A DNA stretch of 64,000 nt from NCBI GenBank assembly GCA_026874595.1, contig CM049316.1, forward strand, positions 29,061,339-29,125,338, written 5' to 3'. Of this stretch, positions 1 to 9,940 are shown one piece after another (position 1 is the stretch's first letter; each line of letters starts with the position of its first letter). The notes beneath the pieces were generated by a model. The model had not been told where the DNA came from. It searched no databases and was given only the letters and a program-made list of their open reading frames with translations. The position numbers and the translations under genes are program-made. The DNA is from Sipunculus nudus. Taxonomy: Eukaryota; Annelida; Sipuncula; Golfingiida; Sipunculidae.

Positions 1-2
1 TT

Positions 3-2249
3 GAGGCAAAATTTCTCGCTCTAGCCTGTGACACCACATTCAACCTGGGTGACTTTTATGTTTCGGTACTCTCTTTTCAACACCCCATGTTCAAAACAAG
101 TCCTCAAGACACAACGCCCACTATTCCTTTGGCATTCATGGTTCATGATCGCAAATTCAAAAAGATGCATAACAAACTGTTCAGCTGTGTCCAAGAAAAT
201 ATCCCCGTCCTAAGCAAAAAACCGTTCCCCATCATAGTTGACCGGGAAGCAGGCATCACAAGTGCGATCAAAAGCACTTTGCCTAAAGCACACATACTCT
301 ACTGCTGGAATCATCTGACCACTGACATGTCAGTTTGGTTGCGAGCCAAAGAGGGGGGCAATGTTGATATAGGCATTTATGCCAGGGATGTTGAAAACTT
401 GATGAAAAGTGAAAGTTTGGCCCAGTATGAGGAGAAATTTGCCAGGTATTCTCAAAAATGGTCAAAATCAATGTTAGACTACTATGAAAATCACCTAAGG
501 GATGATATACTGGAATCGGCAGCAAAATGGGTGGTAGAGCGTTGGGGACTGTACAATGCTTTCTCGGGGGTCACAAACAACAGTTCTGAATCATTTAACA
601 AGGTCATCAAATTGTTCAACGAGTGGCAGGAAATGCCAGTAGATTGCGCAGTCCTCTCATTCTACCATTTACAAAATTTCTATATGAATGAAATACTCAG
701 GGGGTTTTGTGATTCGGGAAACTATGTACTGAGGGAGGAATTTAACTTTGCTAAGAAAGACCCAGAAATGTGCGTTTGGCCGGATACAGTCTGTAGCCCT
801 GACAAAATTGTAGCGCTTGTTAGAGATGCTGAATTCGGAGGGGTAGAAAATAAAGACCATGGTGATGCGCAAGATGCAACTAAAATAGAGGGGGAATTGG
901 AAACTAAAAACAGGGAGAGGAAATCACAGCTGTCATTAGCGAAATGTGTCGTAGAACAAAAACGCATAACATTTGTTCATGACATGACTTGTTTTATGGT
1001 AAAGGGGTCCAGTGCCAAGCCATATGCTGTTACTCTCTTTCCAAAAGAGACTTGTGGGTGTGGGTCAACTGCGACATGCCACCACATAATGGCAGCCAGA
1101 ATGGTGATTGGCATGGAAGCAGAGGGGAAGGGCAAAAAGCTGTCTTTGAAACAGCTCAGAAGAAATCGAAGAAAAAGGGTTGACAAAACATCGGGTAGGA
1201 AAAAACCGAGAATTCTGGATTATGACCCAGACACAACAGTTGTAGATCCAGCTCCGGACTCAGTGCTGGTCACTGAACCATACACCTCTACTCCAGGTCC
1301 AACTTCTTCTTCAATTAATATTCCAGAGTCTCCAGTCTCACCTGCAAGTGCAAACCCTGTTTCTGGTTCTCCCATTGTTTCCCCTATGTTAACCCCAACT
1401 GTAAATGCTTCTATCAGGGTTCACTGTGCCAGAAAGATGAAAAGTAGCTCAAAGAAAGTGCAATTCAGATTATCCAATTCAGGTGCTAAACGAAGAAAAT
1501 TAGACATTGGCTCAGATGATTTACCAAATTTGCAATCAGACACTGATCAAAGTGTCGGTCAGATCCTGAATAACGTAAACAAGAGTCCATTAGAAACGGA
1601 AAAACAGTCGGAATCAGAATCTGGGAAATCAGAGTCAAGGTCAGAGGCCAATATAGAAAACAAACCGCAAGCCACGAGGGGTAAAAATCGCCGCCTGTCC
1701 TTGACAAAATGGGTAGATGGTTTAAATAAAAAGCATAAGGCTGTCATTGAACACAAATCAGGCGCTCTCAGTGACCAACACATTCACGCTGTACAAAAAT
1801 TGTTGAGCGATGAGTTTAGAGATATTAATGGGTTCCAGTCTACAGTGATTGCCCCTACCTTAGATGCAACATCAAAAAAATGGGTAAATGGGGCTGGCGA
1901 AAAACTTGAATCAAGGACAGCGCCGACCGTTCAAATTCACCACACTGGCAATTATCACTGGGTGATGACGTTCCAGCGTGAGAAAGATGGGCCAGTGTAC
2001 GTTATGGACAGCCTGACCAGGGGGGAACTCACAACTGGTTTACAAATACAGATCGCTATGATATATGGATTTGGCAAAAAGAAAATTGAATGCATCATAC
2101 CTATACTTAACCAACAGAGATATATGGTAGACTGTGGTCTCTTTGCTATGGCATATACCGTTGAATTTTGCTTCACAAAGTTTAATGGAATACAAATCGG
2201 AAAAAAACAAATTCTATTTTTGATCAAGATATGCTTAGGAGTCACTTAG
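3..2249 (+). CDS. Mutator-like (MULE) transposase with SWIM finger and Ulp1-like protease domain, 5' partial
   Basis: The frame is already open at the window edge, so the N-terminus is missing; the first internal ATG is at 87. Three acidic residues of a MULE DDE core are visible: Asp in CDTTF (codon at 30), Asp in VDREAG (240) and Glu in NNSSESFN (591). A SWIM zinc finger follows (CGCG then CHH, about 1053-1085). After a Lys/Arg-rich and Ser-rich linker comes a C48/Ulp1-like protease fold with the expected His-Trp (624-625 counting from the ATG at 87), Asp641, Gln676/677 and Cys683 in DCGLFA. MULE enzymes cut and join transposon ends; the protease presumably acts on SUMO-like or precursor substrates (inference). 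The frame stops at 2249, just after a one-base shift; the C-terminal PHD part is in another frame. The element lies antisense in an intron of the NDUFAF6 gene. An intact domesticated gene is less likely given the frameshift. Confidence 0.85.
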   Translation, partial: EAKFLALACDTTFNLGDFYVSVLSFQHPMFKTSPQDTTPTIPLAFMVHDRKFKKMHNKLFSCVQENIPVLSKKPFPIIVDREAGITSAIKSTLPKAHILYCWNHLTTDMSVWLRAKEGGNVDIGIYARDVENLMKSESLAQYEEKFARYSQKWSKSMLDYYENHLRDDILESAAKWVVERWGLYNAFSGVTNNSSESFNKVIKLFNEWQEMPVDCAVLSFYHLQNFYMNEILRGFCDSGNYVLREEFNFAKKDPEMCVWPDTVCSPDKIVALVRDAEFGGVENKDHGDAQDATKIEGELETKNRERKSQLSLAKCVVEQKRITFVHDMTCFMVKGSSAKPYAVTLFPKETCGCGSTATCHHIMAARMVIGMEAEGKGKKLSLKQLRRNRRKRVDKTSGRKKPRILDYDPDTTVVDPAPDSVLVTEPYTSTPGPTSSSINIPESPVSPASANPVSGSPIVSPMLTPTVNASIRVHCARKMKSSSKKVQFRLSNSGAKRRKLDIGSDDLPNLQSDTDQSVGQILNNVNKSPLETEKQSESESGKSESRSEANIENKPQATRGKNRRLSLTKWVDGLNKKHKAVIEHKSGALSDQHIHAVQKLLSDEFRDINGFQSTVIAPTLDATSKKWVNGAGEKLESRTAPTVQIHHTGNYHWVMTFQREKDGPVYVMDSLTRGELTTGLQIQIAMIYGFGKKKIECIIPILNQQRYMVDCGLFAMAYTVEFCFTKFNGIQIGKKQILFLIKICLGVT

Positions 2250-2485
2250 TTTATTGTTTAGAGCAAGGGAAAATGGAATGTTTTCCTAAAAGAAAAGGTT
2301 CTAGGCCAACTAGCTTCAAATCATACCGTGTCACTGTGAACATTAATTGTCAGTGTGGGTATCCAGAATGTGTAGAAAACATGACTACATGCGACAATTA
2401 TGGTTGCACAAACTGGTCCCACAAATCATGCCAAAAAGTGACAACTTTTGGAAAGAGGAAATACTGTGCACAATGCTTGAAATGA
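2186..2485 (+). pseudogene. C-terminal PHD-finger part of the MULE protein, shifted frame
   Basis: This frame opens at 2186 inside the end of the transposase frame and runs to the stop at 2485. It carries a run beginning DQDMLRSHLVYC and then Cys/His residues spaced like a C4HC3 PHD zinc finger (CQCG, CDNYGC, WSHKSC, YCAQC). The same order (protease, a short Arg-His-Leu segment, PHD finger) is expected of one continuous transposon protein. I therefore read it as the true C-terminus displaced by a single-base indel between 2186 and 2221, where A7 and T-rich runs occur. A spliced or programmed-shift product is possible but unsupported. PHD fingers bind histone tails, so it could help target integration (inference). 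Confidence 0.7.
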
Positions 2486-3354
2486 TTTGGATCATGTTTA
2501 CGATACGTGGTCGCATTTTTAAATCAATGTCGACCCAATTTTGGTGTAGACCTAAATCATTTCATATATGTTAAGTGTAGAGACTTCATTTGGATCTAAT
2601 TTCTTCAGTCAGATTTATTTCTTAGGTTAGGTGGTTAGGAGATTATGTTACAGGGAGGACCATAATTTAGTATATAATGTTTTACTGTATAATAATTTTA
2701 GGTTCACATTTTACAAATGTACTTAGCTTGTCAACTTCATATAATATTGATTTTTTTACTAGCAAATATTTATCAGCTGTGATGAATTATATGCACATGA
2801 TACTTGCATATTTATGTAAGGATGTTATCATGATTCTGATGGTCTTTAGTGAAAAGTGCATCTTTTATGTATTCAAAAATTTCAAAGTAAATTTATAATA
2901 ATTCTGTAAGTCCTAGATCTTTGCAAGTGCTTGAATATAATATCTGTGACAGTGCTTCAATGTAGTCATACCTACTTTCCTGTGAGATTTATGTATATTT
3001 ATGTATTTATGTGCGTCTGCCTCTTGTTTGTGAATTATGACTATTGAAATGATTTCGTTCAATGTTAATAAACAGAATGAAACGATGATCAAAATGTATT
3101 GTTATTTTTTTTCTTGTTTTTGTTATGCTTATGTAGTTCTGACTCGAACGTCTAGATGAAAATAAACTTAGTAAAAAAGACGTTGATTAAATGTTATAGT
3201 TATCAAATATACATTTTATAATAATAAAAAATTATATAAAAGACCAATACGAGTCATCGAGAACTGTTATAAACACAGCTTTCGTTAATAATCAACTTTA
3301 TTTACTAATAATCAAAACAAAAAGCATATATTGAGGAAGGGCACTGGTCCGCGT
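2486..3354. other. AT-rich 3' flank of the MULE
   Basis: No reading frame of note. An AATAAA polyadenylation signal lies at 3067-3072, about 580 bases after the PHD stop, and may end the transposon transcript. The right terminal inverted repeat cannot be fixed because the left end is outside the window. Confidence 0.4.
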
Positions 3355-3638
3355 AGGTCCGCGTTTAGGGAGATGAGTTCTGCGCTGTCTGAGCGCGGGT
3401 CCGTGCGCGGACCCGCGCACGGACCCACGTTTAGGGTGATCCCAAATATCTGGTTTAATTATATTATCAAGACACTACATATTTTGCCGTATAAACGTAT
3501 ATAGGTCCGCGTTTAGGGAGATGAGTTCTGCGCTGTCTGAGCGCGGGTCCGTGCGCGGACCCGCGCACGGACCCACGTTTAGGGTGATCCCAAATATCTG
3601 GTTTAATTATATTATCAAGACACTACATATTTTGCCGT
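3355..3638. repeat. Two-copy tandem duplication, 148-bp spacing, with GC-rich palindrome
   Basis: A 136-base segment at 3355-3490 is repeated at 3503-3638 with a 12-base spacer. By eye the two copies are identical. Each contains an almost perfect 30-base palindrome (first copy 3397-3426) built from GGGTCCGTGCGCGG and its complement. The AT-rich surroundings make this GC block stand out. It could be a transposon end or a small tandem insertion. Confidence 0.9.
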
Positions 3639-4547
3639 TTTTGATTTTTGTTGTCATGAACAACGTCATCGCTTCAGGGCAGCATTTGAGAAAAGTAACT
3701 ACGATGAACAATAATTGTAGGAATGTTCAGTGTGACAGCTTTATTTAATTATTTTTTTAAATAGTACCAAAGTTTTACAAAGAAATTTTCACCAGAATAT
3801 CACCAGAAGAGGCTCAAGTGCAGGAATATACCAACGGCTATGTTGTCAACTGTCAGTTTTGACAGTTGCAAGTAGATGACAAAAAAAGAGCATAAATATC
3901 ACCATATGATTGAAAGTGACACTGATGGTGTAATTCTGAAGAGATAATTGGTATATACCCATAGTTTTTTAGTGCTGATATTTATATTTCTTTTTATATG
4001 GGCATCTTAAAAGCTGATCATATGTTGTTGACGCCAGAAGCCATTTATGTGTGGACTTGCTCTCTGTCTCACAACCACCAGCGCCACCTTTAGGGGTTTT
4101 TCTAAACTAATAATGTCCAAAATTTTCATATTTTGGCCTTATATTTTAAAAATTAACCCATTGACATACACATTTTTGTCTATAAATAAAATGAATATTT
4201 AATTCTGCATGTTTATTTAGAATATTATGAAAAATATATTGGTCAATTTTCTAAAATATGTAACTTTTGTTTCCCCCTTAGTTATAATATCATATAAAAA
4301 CTCGCCACAAGTGTCAATTTTCAACTTCATATACTGCAAAAATAAGCACATTGACCCCCAAATTTCATTTCATAATTTTACAAAGTATGTCTTGTAGATA
4401 TCATGTGCAAACTATCTAAGAAATTCCATTGGTAGTTTAAAGTGTCATGTTCCCCCTTAAATAGTAAGCAAAGTATCATGATATTGTAATTTGAGATGAA
4501 TTGCTAAAGGCCTATTCTACATATCTGATTCACAGTGATTTAAAGTC
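3639..4547. other. AT-rich intron sequence
   Basis: Part of the intron downstream of NDUFAF6 exon 2. I searched the minus strand here for the next exon and saw none. No repeat structure is recognised. Confidence 0.4.
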
Positions 4548-4553
4548 ACTTAC

Positions 4554-4653
4554 CTGTGAAATCTCAACATTGAAGGCCCTGAGGGCAAACACTGCACTCT
4601 GAGCCGTCTTAGGCATCAACAAAGTACACAAAAAATGGTCATAGTCAAATTTT
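4554..4653 (-). CDS. NDUFAF6: NDUFAF6-like coding exon 2
   Basis: This minus-strand exon of 100 bases is bounded by an acceptor (T-rich tract ending ccag, AG at 4655-4654) and a donor gtaagt (4553-4548). After one base completing the previous codon it encodes 33 residues with the core [20 protein letters not shown] recognise this as the start of the squalene/phytoene-synthase-like fold of NDUFAF6 (human counterpart has [12 protein letters not shown]). NDUFAF6 is a mitochondrial factor needed to assemble respiratory complex I, acting on the ND1 module. The phase fits exon 1 exactly (two bases there plus one here gives Arg). The next exon is not found to the left and must lie beyond position 1, so the intron exceeds 4.5 kb and contains the MULE. 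Confidence 0.85.
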
Positions 4654-4954
4654 CTGGAAAAAAAATAATATAAAATTTAAGTATCAGTACAGGTATAATT
4701 TCTTGCAGGTGTTAATAATGTTACATCAATCATTATTCATCAAATGGATGTAGACATGAATCCAAAATACAAGTTATTTACTTGAGTCATTTACTAAGAA
4801 ACATTAAAATGATTATATAGTCAAACATTTGATTAACCTGATCATATTTTGATTTAAAATACATGTTAAACACCAGGTTACATGTGAACAAGTTGTTGTA
4901 TGTTTCACTGCAATGAAATAGAGTAAAACGTCAATTTAGCTCTGCAGACTGCAG

Positions 4955-6995
4955 CAGACATGGGGTCTATTACAGTTGTTCTATTACTATTACTATTACT
5001 CTCAATTTCTGATATTACTATTACTATTACTATTACCACATTTTATCTTCTATTACTATTACTATTACTGGGGTATCTATTACTATTACATAAACTGATG
5101 GGAGGATTCTAGGCCTTGCGCAGCCATGAGTGCAATAAACTAGCACTGCAATCACATTTAAATTATATCAGAAGCACCTATATCATCCAGTTACCTACAC
5201 AATTTTCTTATACTGTGTCTGTCATCTACAATAAGCCTAATGATACTGGAGATCTTAATTATTTCAGCTTCTTTAATTGTGTTTTTTTATATATATATTT
5301 TGAAACCTCAATGATTATTGGGGCGTTTCAAGTCTAAATTTTAAGATAATTGTATGAACTCTTGAATACACGTAACTTAAAAGTAACCCATTGTAATGGC
5401 CCTGGCATATGTAAAATATTAATTTATAATTATATATATACTTGTATATTTTATATTATTTTCATATATATTTCATATAAATTTATTTTATAGTACATAC
5501 TTCCATTTAGATTAAATCTTCTTTCTTCTTTTTTTAATAAATAAAGATTTTCAGTGTAAATTGTCTCCAAAGGAATTATTTTTGATTATGTCATATTAAT
5601 ATTTAGTATTAAAGCTGACAATTCAGTCCTTTATGTATGTATCAGGAGAGGAATTTTGGTAGGGCTGTGTCCTGTTTCCCAATCCTTATAAATATATCCA
5701 GTAAAAATACTGTTTACGTCAAGATTCTGGACAGATTCTAAACTGGAGACAAAAGTTCCCCATCTTCTCGGGTGTATATATGTTCATTTGGATATGATCC
5801 CATGTTTTATTTTATCACATAGTACATCTTGAGAGTGAACAGAGGTGGTAAACTTTACAATATTGGTAGCATGCATGGCTTTTATTCTTCAGGCATGCCC
5901 TTCTTCATTGCAGCAAAACAAGCATAGGATAATTTAGGAATATGGAGAGTGATTTAAACTTACATCATTTTACAAAACAAATAAAATATTATTTATATCA
6001 CCTTCACAATAAATTTGGAATTAAACAATCTTGTACTTTGAATTTTTTACATAGCAGGATCTAATTATTTGATATCAAAATTTTAGATATTAAATAATAA
6101 AATATTAACAGTTATTATTATATAATAAAATAAAAAAAATTGTTCATTTAATTTTCAAAATTTAAATTAACATAATTTTAGATACTGAATGAAGGTCTGC
6201 AAAATTGGTACCATGAAATAACAGACAAGTATTAAAAGAATAGTTTTAAAAGAATATGTTTATAAATTAAATAAATAATACATGTGCCTGCAGTATGACT
6301 TATTCAAGTGATTGTAGTACTGGTATGAGTTTATATAGTTTTGTAGGCTTCAATACGTTATGGAAAGTGAAAACACCATAAGCTTATCATGAACATTTTG
6401 GGTCTGCACTGCAACTACATCTGGTTCCATATTCTATTTTTCTTGAATGTGTGCTATTGCAATCTGTATGATTAAAATGCAAACTGGCTTGTGAAAATAA
6501 ATCTAAGTACATATCAGAATATGCAAATGGATTAATGGATGTGAGATAAGATGTACATTTCACTATAATAATACACAATTTATCTGTCTCATAACATCAA
6601 ACATTCCTCTGTTTATCCATGGTTGACTAATCACATTGTGCCAGGTAACTTATTTGGCTGTGACCTGCTCTGTCCAGTACTCTTATGTAATTAGCTCCAA
6701 TGGTCACCAGCAATGTGGCAGCTGGCCCATGCCTGCCTCATCAATAGGCACATCCTGGGCAATACTGGACAAGAATTGAGTGTGTTCAGCATTATTTGCT
6801 GATATGCTTCATGATCAAGGTGCTCACAGGAAGTAATAGAAAGTAATATGTATTACTCTATTACTTTGCCTTCTGTTTCTATTACTATTACTATTACAGC
6901 TCAAATTTTTGTGTCTATAACTATTACTATTACTATTACATGGAAAAAGCTGTAATAGTCTTTTACTATTACTTATTACTTTTACCCCATGTCTG
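4955..6995. mobile_element. hAT-type non-autonomous transposon
   Basis: The ends are a perfect 12-base inverted repeat, CAGACATGGGGT at 4955 and its complement ending at 6995. They are flanked by near-identical 8-base direct repeats, gactgcag (4947-4954) and aactgcag (6996-7003). An 8-base target duplication and CAG-type ends are hallmarks of the hAT superfamily. Both subterminal regions carry arrays of the hexamer TATTAC (about 4980-5095 and 6840-6975). No transposase frame is visible inside the roughly 2-kb AT-rich body. The element sits in intron 1 of the NDUFAF6 gene. Confidence 0.8.
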
Positions 6996-7483
6996 AACTG
7001 CAGATGAAATTAGATATTAAATAATAGGTCATATTCCCATCTAAATTTGTTCAAGCTCAACTTGTCTATGTTGAAATTATATCAGTCAAGCGGACATGTG
7101 AATCCAAGCTTTACCAATCATTTTCACCAGAACATCCCTGGAGTGAATCCCAGCTGTATCAATTATGCCCAACCATTTGCGCAAAGAAGTGAATCCAAGC
7201 TGTACATATATCATGTTCACTCATACAGTGCACTGGAGAAAATCTAAGCCTACAATTAGGCCGGATTCTATTCTCGCTCCTTTATTTCTTTATAAGATTG
7301 CAAAATAAGCCTTGAAAAAGAAACCCTCTAAAACACACATTTACCAGATAGGAAACAAAGTGGGGTTGGGATATCAATATGAAAGCGTATAGGCTCAGAC
7401 CACAGCTGAAGCGGTTCCCATTGGGTCCTTTAATATCGCCCAGACAGGAGCGCCCTTGATCTGTGACTTTGTGAACTGCTTAC

Positions 7484-7608
7484 CGAGTTATTCCCATGCA
7501 GTACTGAGGGTGTGATTCTGTTGTCTTCCATCGTCTAGAACTTTGCAGAGCCGGGAGATTCCAATTTATTCTGTTTGCTATTCTACTCAGATGTTTACAG
7601 GGAGTCAT
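7484..7608 (-). CDS. NDUFAF6: NDUFAF6-like coding exon 1 with mitochondrial presequence
   Basis: From the ATG at 7608 the minus strand encodes 41 residues plus two bases, then a donor gtaagc (7483-7478). The N-terminus (MTPCKHLSRIANRINWN...) is rich in Arg, Lys and Ser with almost no acidic residues, as expected of a mitochondrial targeting peptide. The end, HPQYCMGIT followed by Arg from the split codon, matches the position of HYCLELLRK in human NDUFAF6. Joining to exon 2 preserves frame and continues [10 protein letters not shown] longer frame from a GTG at 7671 exists but is not used here because animals start at ATG. Intron 1 is about 2.8 kb and holds the hAT element. Total visible protein is 75 residues of an expected length near 330. 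Confidence 0.8.
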
Positions 7609-7700
7609 CCTCAACCTTGAACTGTCAACTTCAGTTCGTAACAAGCGCCATCTACCGATGCCAAACCTCACTATTATTCAGGTATCAGGGGCGGGATTGA
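7609..7700 (-). promoter_or_regulatory. Probable 5' UTR and core promoter of NDUFAF6
   Basis: Short interval between the start codon and the MITE-like block. No TATA box is obvious. Transcription probably starts here or within the CpG-rich block upstream (inference from position only). Confidence 0.3.
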
Positions 7701-8105
7701 GCTGTGTTTCCATGTGTCCGCAAATATCGTTTCCGCAAAAGACGAACGCAGGGTCCATAGTGCGCAGTCCGCAAAAACTGTTTCCGTACGTACGTATGTT
7801 TTCTTGCGGATATCTACTCTTTTGAAACTGCCAAGACGACAGCCAGGAAAAAGGACAATATAGGCCTATGTACGTCTCATCTCATCTGGCGCTTGCTGCA
7901 GTCTTGCAGCGCTGACATATATAGTATCACAGATAAACGGAGTCCGTACGTGGCGGACTAATCTGGCGCCGGGGCACTGTTGGGAAATGTATAGGCATTT
8001 TTGCCAGCCGCAAAAAGGATGAATCCCTCACCGATCCGTTTCGATGCGGTCCGTTTTTGCGGATACGCATGCGGAGCACGTTAAAAACGTACACATGGGC
8101 ACAGT
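7701..8105. mobile_element. CpG-rich MITE-like block upstream of NDUFAF6
   Basis: The two ends are similar in inverted orientation: GCTGTGTTTCCATGTGTCCG at 7701 against the complement of 8085-8105 (AACTGTGCCCATGTGTACG). Inside, TCCGCAAA and its complement TTTGCGGA recur several times. It is much richer in CpG than its flanks. No target duplication is clear. A PIF/Harbinger-like origin is possible; a genuine CpG promoter that happens to be repetitive is the alternative. Confidence 0.45.
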
Positions 8106-8136
8106 TAATATATGTTAAATAGAGCCTAGGGATCCG

Positions 8137-8620
8137 ATTTGTATCAAAATTTGATTATTCTGGGGGGTACTTAAGAAAACCATAGCTCGGAGAATATGGG
8201 TAACAGAGACCTTATTTCAGGTTTCAACAAAGACTTTTCTCGGACCTCCCTTGATGTTTAGATAGAAGATCTCAGGACCAGCGGTTACGATATGTGCCCT
8301 GTTAACAGATGACAGCTTCTTTGAAGGTCTCCAAAATAGATAAAACAATCCTAAAAATTAGAAAAAATACAAGTGGCACCACCAGATTACAGGAACTGAT
8401 GAAACACTCAATGATCAATATTCATGCAAAGAATCATGGTGATCAATGCAGAAGTTATTCAGATACTTCAGCTTTTGTATCAAATTTTTATTATTCTGGG
8501 GTTCTTACGAGACCCATAGCTCGGAGAATAGTGGTAACAGAGACTTAATTTCAGGTTTCCAAGGAGATTTTTCATAGAAGATTCCAGGTCCAGTGGTTAC
8601 GATTTGTGCCCTGTTAACGG
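8137..8620. repeat. Diverged tandem duplication, about 330-bp period
   Basis: Segment 8137-8308 resembles 8471-8620. Shared runs include ATAGCTCGGAGAATA, GGTAACAGAGAC and GTGCCCTGTTAAC. The second copy ends in GGACGGACGACG, a motif also seen in the dispersed family at 9941. Confidence 0.7.
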
Positions 8621-9061
8621 ACGGACGACGGCCTTAAGGGTGATCGCTAAAAATCACACAGAGAATATATTGACGGCAGCTTGTGGTCGTCTTCACTGAA
8701 CTAGTTATCATTGCTGGCTGAATTTTCAATAAATGTACAAAAACAGTTTCTAACTATTTTATGATTGCCATTGATACATGTATATTAATAATATATTGAT
8801 TTACTTTTTCTGTAAATTACTACGTGATGTATAAATATTCTGTTGTTAATTCCATCATTTCCCCATGCATATATCGCACAAACGCGGCCCACTGAAATGT
8901 TTACAATAGAACAATATCAAACTTTACTTTAAACTGACGACATATCCGCACATTTTCCTCTTTTCAACATCTCTTGAAATATTCAAGAAAAATACCATAT
9001 TTCTATATAGCGTAAAGCGGTGGTTCTGATACGACAAGAACGGGAACATACATGTTAGCGG
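8621..9061. other. No feature recognised
   Basis: AT-rich sequence without a convincing frame or repeat. Confidence 0.3.
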
Positions 9062-9838
9062 AAAGGCCAGCATACACGTTGCGACCCGACTCAACAACGG
9101 GTCAAAAACTGTTGAGTTGAATCGCGTCGCAACGTGGATGCGTGAAAACGCCGCGACTTAACCAGAGTCGGCACCAGTCGGCGTCAGTTTTTGGTTTCTG
9201 ACAGTGTCAGAAAAAATCTTGTCCAGTTGAGTCGCGTCGTCCAGAAGTACAGTCAGCAACCAATCACATCTACGTCTCTGACCACATGAACACCTCGGTC
9301 ATGTGATTCTCTAGGTCAAAATCATATGGTGCAGAGAAAAGACAATATTATATTACGTTAGCACTGTTCGCGTATTATAGATCTGTATACCCAGTGTTTC
9401 CAGTGTAATGGCAGCATAATATCAATATGCTTCATGTTCTCGGATGTAGAATATACAATGCATATCACAGGACATCGAATAATATTGTTTAGACTTAAAT
9501 TACAGTATATCGAACAAAAATTATTCAGCTATGGGATTGGGAAAACTAAAATGGCGTTATATAGATATGTATACGTGTATATATATTGACTAATAAAATA
9601 TGTATCAAGGACTTTGTATTCATATGACAAACGCTTATCTCAGTTTTGTTCATTTGAATGTACCGCCTCTGCCGTCGATCCAGTTGAGTTGAGTCGGGTC
9701 GTTATTGGTATGCACCCCAGTTGTCGTCAGTCTGCAGGGTCAAAAACTGGAAGAAACTGTAGAAAACTTGAGGAAACCTGTTCAGTCAGGCCCAGTTGAG
9801 TTGAGTCGGGTCGCGTCGCAACGTGTATGCCGGGCTTT
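9062..9838. mobile_element. MITE, about 777 bp, GTTGAGTCGGGTCG-rich
   Basis: The ends match in inverted orientation: AAAGGCCAGCATACACGTTG at 9062 and the complement of the right end, AAAGCCCGGCATACACGTTG, finishing at 9838. The match continues into GCGACCCGACTCAAC. Further direct and inverted copies of GTTGAGTCGGGTCG occur inside (near 9100, 9220, 9680 and 9800). There is no coding capacity. Confidence 0.75.
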
Positions 9839-9940
9839 AAGTAAGCGTCGCAGAATACTAGTATGCAAATAATGCGTAGCTAAATTTTAGATGAGTAAAA
9901 TTCCTGTCTGGTCAACCCATCAAGCTGGTTTCTAATTTTT

